Assembly: GCA_029007575.1 (NCBI GenBank)
Contig: JAQXIB010000126.1
Span: forward strand, 1 to 10,789
Length of the DNA stretch: 10,789 bases
Direction: 5' to 3'
From: Clostridiales bacterium
Lineage (GTDB): Bacteria; Bacillota; Clostridia; Oscillospirales; Ruminococcaceae
How positions within the stretch are numbered: the first letter of the stretch is position 1; the number at the start of each line of letters is the position of its first letter. Positions 5,867-10,789 of this stretch are shown piece after piece. The translations under genes and the position numbers were made by a program. The notes below the pieces were generated by a model. It was given only the letters and a program-made list of their open reading frames with translations. It did no database searches and was not told where the DNA came from.

Positions 5867-6796
5867 ATGTCATTGGATCGGTTGATCGAAAAAATCGTAC
5901 AGACGCAAAATCCGACAGTAGTCGGGCTGGATCCGAAATTGGAGTATGTGCCTGCGTTTATCAAGGAAGAGTATTTCCAAAAATACGGGAATACGCTGGA
6001 AGCGGCGGCGAAAGCGCTGCTTGCGTTTAACAAAGGCTTGATTGATCAGCTTTATGATATTGTTCCTGCGGTAAAACCGCAGTGCGCGTATTACGAAATG
6101 TATGGTTGGCAGGGGGTAAAGACCTTGGCAAAAACGATGGAATACGCGCGTGAAAAAGGGATGTTTGTGATTACCGACGGCAAGCGCAATGATATCGGTA
6201 CCACGATGGAAGCCTATGCCATCGGGCATTTAGGCGAGGTTTCGGTAAACGGCGAAAAGATCGAGCCGTTTATGGGAGACGCGCTGACCGTGAATGGATA
6301 TCTGGGCAGTGACGGCATCAATCCGCTGCTTCAGGTATGCAGTCAGAGGGATAAAGGCATTTTTGTGTTGGCAAAGACGTCTAACCCCTCCTCGGGCGAT
6401 CTGCAGGATCAGTTGATCGACGGCAAGCCGGTGTATGAGGTTATGGGCAATATGTGTGAGGCATGGGGCGCAGCAGTTCCGGGAAAATACGGCTACAGCG
6501 GCGTAGGCGCAGTGGTCGGAGCCACCTATCCGAAACAGTTAGAAGAGCTTCGTACGGCACTGCCGCATACTTTCTTTTTGGTGCCGGGATACGGCGCGCA
6601 GGGCGGCGGCGCGAAGGATGTTTCCTATGCGTTCGATAAAAAAGGCTTGGGCGCGATTGTCAATTCCTCCCGCGGCATCATCTGTGCCTATAAAAAAGAA
6701 GGCTGCGACGAACATGATTATGCCGGCGCTGCCAGACGGGAAGCGCTGCGGATGAAAGCGGATATCACCGGTGAGATCGGCAAGATCACACTTTAA
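5867..6796 (+). CDS. pyrF: Orotidine 5'-phosphate decarboxylase, type 2 (PyrF)
   Basis: It decarboxylates OMP to UMP, the last step of the de novo pathway. The 309 residues fit the longer type-2 subfamily rather than the 230-240 residue Bacillus/E. coli type. The substrate pocket begins VVGLDPKLE (18-26). K70 lies in AVKPQCAYYE. The catalytic D-x-K-x-x-D set is D104, K106 and D109 in ITDGKRNDIGTT; the more common form is DAKRGDIGST, so N108 and G105 are variants, but the charged residues are intact. The phosphate-binding PGYGAQGG (240-247) and NSSRGI (266-271) motifs close the barrel. A strong AGGAGG overlapping the pyrC stop codon sets the start 8 bases later, suggesting translational coupling with pyrC. 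A 64-bp AT-rich gap separates it from carA. Confidence 0.96.
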   Translation: MSLDRLIEKIVQTQNPTVVGLDPKLEYVPAFIKEEYFQKYGNTLEAAAKALLAFNKGLIDQLYDIVPAVKPQCAYYEMYGWQGVKTLAKTMEYAREKGMFVITDGKRNDIGTTMEAYAIGHLGEVSVNGEKIEPFMGDALTVNGYLGSDGINPLLQVCSQRDKGIFVLAKTSNPSSGDLQDQLIDGKPVYEVMGNMCEAWGAAVPGKYGYSGVGAVVGATYPKQLEELRTALPHTFFLVPGYGAQGGGAKDVSYAFDKKGLGAIVNSSRGIICAYKKEGCDEHDYAGAARREALRMKADITGEIGKITL

Positions 6797-6820
6797 TACA
6801 ATTAGAGATAAAAATATAAT
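6792..6820 (+). promoter_or_regulatory. Possible weak internal promoter before carA
   Basis: The 64 bp between pyrF and carA are strongly AT-rich, unlike the rest of the operon. A perfect TATAAT lies at 6815-6820. Seventeen bases upstream is only a poor -35 (TTTAAT, 6792-6797, overlapping the pyrF stop). It could give extra expression of carAB. It could equally be a chance match in AT-rich spacer. Confidence 0.25.
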
Positions 6821-6869
6821 AATATACAAATAGTAAATAAAGCCATCAAAGGCAGATGGGATGATGATG

Positions 6870-7946
6870 ATGAGCAAAGGCAAGCTGTTATTGGCAAACG
6901 GAATGGAATTCGAAGGTGAATGCTTCGGCGCGGAGGGAACCGTAATCGGAGAAATCGTGTTCACCACCTCGGCAACCGGATATCAGGAAACACTCAGCGA
7001 TCCCGATTATCACGGACAAATTGTGGCGCAGACCTTTCCTCTGATCGGCAATTACGGTACAAACGAAGAGGATTATGCAAGCGGAAAATGCCATGCCAAA
7101 GGATATTTGGTACGGGAATGGTGCGATACGCCCTCTAACTTCAGAATGGATGATAATATCGATCATTTTCTGAAAAAGCATCATATTGTCGGGCTTTGCG
7201 GAATCGATACTCGTAGATTGACCCATATATTAAGAGAAAACGGTGTAATGAACGGAGCGATATATACAGACGGTAATATTGACAAGGCAAAATTGCTGGA
7301 AGAAATCAGAAGCTACACCATTCTCAATCCGGTCGCGGAGGTCACCGTTGAGGAGCCGTATTATTATCCGGCGGCAGAAGAAAAATATAGGGTTGCGGTG
7401 ATGGATTACGGCTGTAAGAAATCGATGATCGACGAGCTGCTGAAGCGCGGCTGCTCGGTCACTTTGCTGCCGGCGATGACGACTGCGGAGGAAATCAAGC
7501 AATTGGAGGCAGACGGCATTGTACTTTCAGACGGTCCGGGCAATCCCGATGACAATGTGAAAGAAATTGCCAACTTAAAGAGCATTGCAGGCTTGGGACT
7601 GCCGATGTTCGGTGTATCTCTGGGGCATCAGCTGCTTGCATTGGCAATGGGCGCCAAGACGGTGAAATTAAAGCACGGACATCGAGGAGCCAGCCAGCCT
7701 GTGGTCGATTTAACGCAAAACCGTACCTTTGTGACGGCGCAGAATCATGGATATGCCGTGGAAAATGAGAGCATCACTGTTGATATGGGAAGAATCAGTC
7801 ACATCAATGCAAATGATAAAACCTGTGAGGGAATCCAATATACTGCAATTCCGGCGTTTTCGGTTCAGTTTCAGCCGAATGTGATTCAGTATCAATCTGC
7901 ACCCGAGTCGGAATATGACCGGTTTATCAAAATGCTTCAAAAGTAA
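6870..7946 (+). CDS. carA: Carbamoyl-phosphate synthase small subunit with degenerate glutaminase triad (CarA)
   Basis: CarA normally hydrolyses glutamine and passes ammonia to CarB. The protein has the full architecture: the N-terminal small-subunit domain (EFEGECFG, TSATGYQETLSDP, FPLIGNYG, GIDTRRLT) and a C-terminal class I amidotransferase fold (MDYGCKKSMI, LSDGPGNPDD, GVSLGHQLLALA, GHRGASQPV, AQNHGYAV, FSVQFQPN). The nucleophile that should be Cys (FGICLGHQ in E. coli) is Ser, codon 7617-7619. The catalytic His of HPE is Gln, codon 7872-7874. The Glu is Asn, codon 7878-7880. The following SPGP loop is lost. The frame is open and flanks align without gaps, so this is not a frameshift. Glutaminase activity is probably absent and the subunit probably structural or regulatory. 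The start is uncertain: four ATGs in a row lie at 6861-6872. The last matches homologues, which have one Met before the first strand; AAAGG at 6848-6852 is better spaced for 6861. Confidence 0.93.
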   Translation: MSKGKLLLANGMEFEGECFGAEGTVIGEIVFTTSATGYQETLSDPDYHGQIVAQTFPLIGNYGTNEEDYASGKCHAKGYLVREWCDTPSNFRMDDNIDHFLKKHHIVGLCGIDTRRLTHILRENGVMNGAIYTDGNIDKAKLLEEIRSYTILNPVAEVTVEEPYYYPAAEEKYRVAVMDYGCKKSMIDELLKRGCSVTLLPAMTTAEEIKQLEADGIVLSDGPGNPDDNVKEIANLKSIAGLGLPMFGVSLGHQLLALAMGAKTVKLKHGHRGASQPVVDLTQNRTFVTAQNHGYAVENESITVDMGRISHINANDKTCEGIQYTAIPAFSVQFQPNVIQYQSAPESEYDRFIKMLQK

Positions 7947-7988
7947 GCAACCGATAAGAAATCCAACCTGAAAGGAAGAAAAATAGAA

Positions 7989-10789
7989 ATGCCATTAAGA
8001 TCAGATATCAAGAAGGTATTGGTGATCGGCTCGGGACCGATTGTCATCGGACAGGCAGCCGAGTTTGATTACGCGGGGGCGCAGGCTTGCCGCGCTTTGA
8101 AGCAGGAGGGCTTGGAGGTCATTTTGATCAACTCTAACCCGGCGACCATCATGACCGACAAAGCGATGGCGGATAAAATTTATATCGAGCCCCTGACGCT
8201 GGATGTCGTCAAACGGGTAATTGAGATCGAGCGTCCGGACAGCGTGCTTTCCACATTGGGCGGTCAGACCGGGCTGACGCTTTCGATGCAGCTTGCGGAG
8301 GAAGGCTTCTTAGATAAAATGAACGTGAAGTTGTTGGGCGCCAATCCAGAAACCATCCACCGTGCCGAGGATCGTCAGGCGTTTAAGGACACCATGGAGG
8401 AAATTGGTGAACCGTGTATTCCTTCCAAGGTAGTAGAAACGGTAGAGGACGCTTTAAAGTTCATTGATGAAGTTATCGGATATCCGGCAATTATCCGTCC
8501 GGCGTTTACCTTAGGCGGAACCGGCGGAGGTATTGCGAATAATAAAGACGAACTGATCGAGATTGCGGGCAACGGATTGCGGCTTTCTCCCATTACGCAA
8601 ATTTTAGTGGAAAAATGCATCACCGGCTGGAAAGAGATCGAATTTGAGGTCATTCGGGACAGCAAAGGCAATATCATCACGGTGTGCAGTATGGAAAACG
8701 TGGATCCGGTTGGCGTACACACCGGTGACAGCATTGTGGTTGCTCCGGCGGTAACCTTGTCGGATAAGGAATATAATATGCTGCGTACAGCGGCGCTGAA
8801 TATGGTATCGGCACTGAAAGTAGAAGGCGGGTGCAACTGTCAGTTTGCGCTCCATCCGACTTCGATGGAATATGCAGTCATTGAGGTAAACCCCCGTGTA
8901 TCACGTTCGTCCGCGCTGGCATCCAAGGCAACCGGCTATCCGATTGCCAAAGTGGCGACCAGAATCGCAATCGGTTACACCCTAGATGAAATCATCAATC
9001 AGGTGACCGGCAAAACCTATGCCTGCTTTGAGCCGGCGATTGACTATTTAGTGTTGAAATTTCCGAAATGGGCTTTTGATAAATTTGTGTATGCCAAACG
9101 TACCCTCGGCACTCAAATGAAAGCAACCGGAGAGGTCATGAGCATCGGCACCAGCTTTGAACAGGCACTGATGAAGGCGGTGCGGGGCGCGGAACTGGGA
9201 TTGGATACTCTCACGCTGCCTGAGTTTACCAAGCTGACAGATGAAGAAATTCTGGCGAGAATGAGCGTCTGCGATGATCGCCGCATTTTTGCGGTGTTTG
9301 AAGCGCTCAAGCGTGGTATTGCGCCTGAACAAATTCACGAAATCAACATGATCGACAACTGGTTCCTTTACAAGATGCTGAATTTGGTCAAGCTGGAAAA
9401 ACGGCTTGCCACCGAGGAGCTCACCGATGCTTTATATAAAAAAGCCAAAGATTTCGGCTATTTGGATAAAACAATAGAAAAAATCAGTGGGCAAACGATT
9501 CCGAATAAGCTGTTTGCATCATATAAAATGGTAGATACCTGTGCGGCGGAATTTGAGGCGGAAACACCATATTTCTATTCGACCTACGACCAGGAAAACG
9601 AAGCTAAGCTGTTTTTGGAACGTCATAAAAACGGCAAAAAGAAGGTGCTGGTATTCGGTTCCGGACCGATTCGAATCGGTCAGGGAATTGAGTTTGACTA
9701 TTGCTCGGTGCACTGCGTCTGGACATTGAAAGAACTGGGATATGAGGCAATTATCTGTAACAACAATCCGGAAACGGTTTCGACCGACTTTGATACCGGC
9801 GATCGTCTGTATTTTGATCCGCTCAATCAGGAAGACGTCTGGAACCTGATACAGACCGAAAAACCGGACGGCGTTGTGGTGCAGTTCGGCGGTCAGACCG
9901 CAATTAAGCTGACCAAATTCTTAAATGATATGGGTGTAAACATTCTCGGTACCGGCGCGGACAGCATTGATGCGGCAGAGGATCGGGAGCGGTTTGATGA
10001 GGTTCTGGAAAAGCTGGGGATTCCCCGTCCGCAGGGGCATACCGTTTTTACGGTGGAGGAAGCGCTCCAATCCGCAAATGATTTAGGGTATCCGGTTCTG
10101 ATGCGACCCTCCTATGTTTTAGGCGGGCAGAATATGATCATTGCACACTCCGACAAGGATATTGTGGAATACATGGCGATCATCACTTCCCACAATATTG
10201 AAAATCCGGTGTTGATCGATAAGTACATGATGGGCACAGAGGTGGAGGTCGATGCGATTTGCGACGGCACCGATTACCTGATCCCGGGTATTATGGAGCA
10301 TGTCGAGCGTGCCGGCGTTCATTCCGGCGACTCCATTTCGGTCTATCCGGCGCAGAATCTCAGCGAGAGGATCAAAAATACCATTATTGATTATACCGGC
10401 AAGCTTGCGATGGAATTAAAGGTAATCGGTTTGGTGAACATTCAGTATGTAGTGTATAACGGCGAGGTTTATGTGATTGAAGTGAATCCGCGTTCTTCCA
10501 GAACAGTGCCGTATATCAGCAAGGTGACCAATGTACCGATGGTTGACTTGGCAACCAAAATTATGCTGGGCTCCACTTTAAAGGAATTAGGCTATGAGGG
10601 CGGCTTGTATCCAAGCGGCGATTATATGGCAGTTAAAGTTCCGGTGTTCAGCTTTGAAAAGCTGCACGATGTGGATACTCACCTCGGTCCGGAGATGAAA
10701 TCTACCGGTGAGGTATTGGGCATCGCAAAAACTTTGGATGAAGCATTGCTCAAAGGTTTGGTTGCTGCCGGATACAAGATGAAAAAGAA
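7989..10789 (+). CDS. carB: Carbamoyl-phosphate synthase large subunit (CarB), 3' truncated by window edge
   Basis: CarB uses two ATP to join bicarbonate and ammonia and then phosphorylate carbamate, giving carbamoyl phosphate. From the ATG at 7989 (AGGAAG at 7973-7978, spacing about 10) the frame stays open for 933 codons to the right edge. The first half starts KKVLVIGSGPIVIGQ and carries the ATP-grasp motif RPAFTLGGTGGG (R170) and the metal-binding VIEVNPRVSRSSALASK. After the oligomerisation region the second half repeats the plan: KKVLVFGSGPIRIGQ (about 551-565), RPSYVLGGQNM (R706), VERAGVHSGDS and VIEVNPRSSRTVPY. Both synthetase halves therefore look intact, in contrast to CarA. The window ends near the start of the C-terminal allosteric MGS-like domain; about 130-140 residues are missing compared with E. 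coli CarB (1073). It lies 42 bp after carA in the same operon. Confidence 0.97.
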   Translation, partial: MPLRSDIKKVLVIGSGPIVIGQAAEFDYAGAQACRALKQEGLEVILINSNPATIMTDKAMADKIYIEPLTLDVVKRVIEIERPDSVLSTLGGQTGLTLSMQLAEEGFLDKMNVKLLGANPETIHRAEDRQAFKDTMEEIGEPCIPSKVVETVEDALKFIDEVIGYPAIIRPAFTLGGTGGGIANNKDELIEIAGNGLRLSPITQILVEKCITGWKEIEFEVIRDSKGNIITVCSMENVDPVGVHTGDSIVVAPAVTLSDKEYNMLRTAALNMVSALKVEGGCNCQFALHPTSMEYAVIEVNPRVSRSSALASKATGYPIAKVATRIAIGYTLDEIINQVTGKTYACFEPAIDYLVLKFPKWAFDKFVYAKRTLGTQMKATGEVMSIGTSFEQALMKAVRGAELGLDTLTLPEFTKLTDEEILARMSVCDDRRIFAVFEALKRGIAPEQIHEINMIDNWFLYKMLNLVKLEKRLATEELTDALYKKAKDFGYLDKTIEKISGQTIPNKLFASYKMVDTCAAEFEAETPYFYSTYDQENEAKLFLERHKNGKKKVLVFGSGPIRIGQGIEFDYCSVHCVWTLKELGYEAIICNNNPETVSTDFDTGDRLYFDPLNQEDVWNLIQTEKPDGVVVQFGGQTAIKLTKFLNDMGVNILGTGADSIDAAEDRERFDEVLEKLGIPRPQGHTVFTVEEALQSANDLGYPVLMRPSYVLGGQNMIIAHSDKDIVEYMAIITSHNIENPVLIDKYMMGTEVEVDAICDGTDYLIPGIMEHVERAGVHSGDSISVYPAQNLSERIKNTIIDYTGKLAMELKVIGLVNIQYVVYNGEVYVIEVNPRSSRTVPYISKVTNVPMVDLATKIMLGSTLKELGYEGGLYPSGDYMAVKVPVFSFEKLHDVDTHLGPEMKSTGEVLGIAKTLDEALLKGLVAAGYKMKK

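Noticed and set aside
7617..7619. CarA Cys to Ser as a simple base-calling error
   Set aside because: The His and Glu of the triad, about 250 bp away, are also replaced, with the SPGP loop. Several independent errors hitting only catalytic positions in an otherwise open frame are implausible.
1..10789. CRISPR arrays, insertion sequences, tRNA or rRNA genes
   Set aside because: I saw no regularly spaced direct repeats, no transposase motifs with terminal inverted repeats, and no structural RNA signature other than the pyr leader.

Overview
The window looks like a chromosomal housekeeping segment from a low-to-medium GC Gram-positive bacterium, most likely of class Clostridia (Oscillospiraceae-like). 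Three things suggest this: purine-rich Shine-Dalgarno sites, a PyrR-type RNA attenuator in front of a pyr operon, and protein sequences that read closest to Bacillus/Clostridium homologues. The lineage is inferred from motifs, not from a database search.

Layout. Positions 1-92 hold the last 29 codons of an unidentified gene, followed by a perfect 13-bp inverted repeat. rsmA (16S rRNA dimethyltransferase) follows. One base after its stop is an FkbM-type methyltransferase with an N-terminal Rossmann-like domain. On the minus strand, overlapping that gene tail to tail by 4 bp, is an M14 zinc carboxypeptidase without a signal peptide. Divergent from it is a NUDIX ADP-ribose pyrophosphatase-like gene. 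After a 350-bp gap holding a promoter and an RNA leader comes a pyrimidine biosynthesis operon: pyrR, pyrC, pyrF, carA and carB. carB runs off the right edge.

How the genes work together. The leader can be read as a complete PyrR attenuator. It has a PyrR-binding hairpin, a mutually exclusive antiterminator, and a terminator with seven T residues just before pyrR. PyrR bound to UMP or UTP should favour termination of the whole operon. CarAB makes carbamoyl phosphate, PyrC makes dihydroorotate and PyrF makes UMP. pyrB, pyrD/pyrK and pyrE are not in the window. pyrB is absent from the place it would usually occupy, before pyrC.

Main observation. CarA has the full fold and length of the carbamoyl-phosphate synthase small subunit, but all three glutaminase triad positions are changed. 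The nucleophile Cys is Ser, the catalytic His is Gln and the catalytic Glu is Asn. The SPGP loop after the His-Pro-Glu motif is also gone. The reading frame and flanking blocks are intact, and CarB keeps its synthetase motifs. The simplest reading is a bacterial carbamoyl-phosphate synthase that uses free ammonia, or an outside ammonia donor, with CarA kept as a pseudo-glutaminase. This would parallel animal CPS1, where the Cys is Ser.
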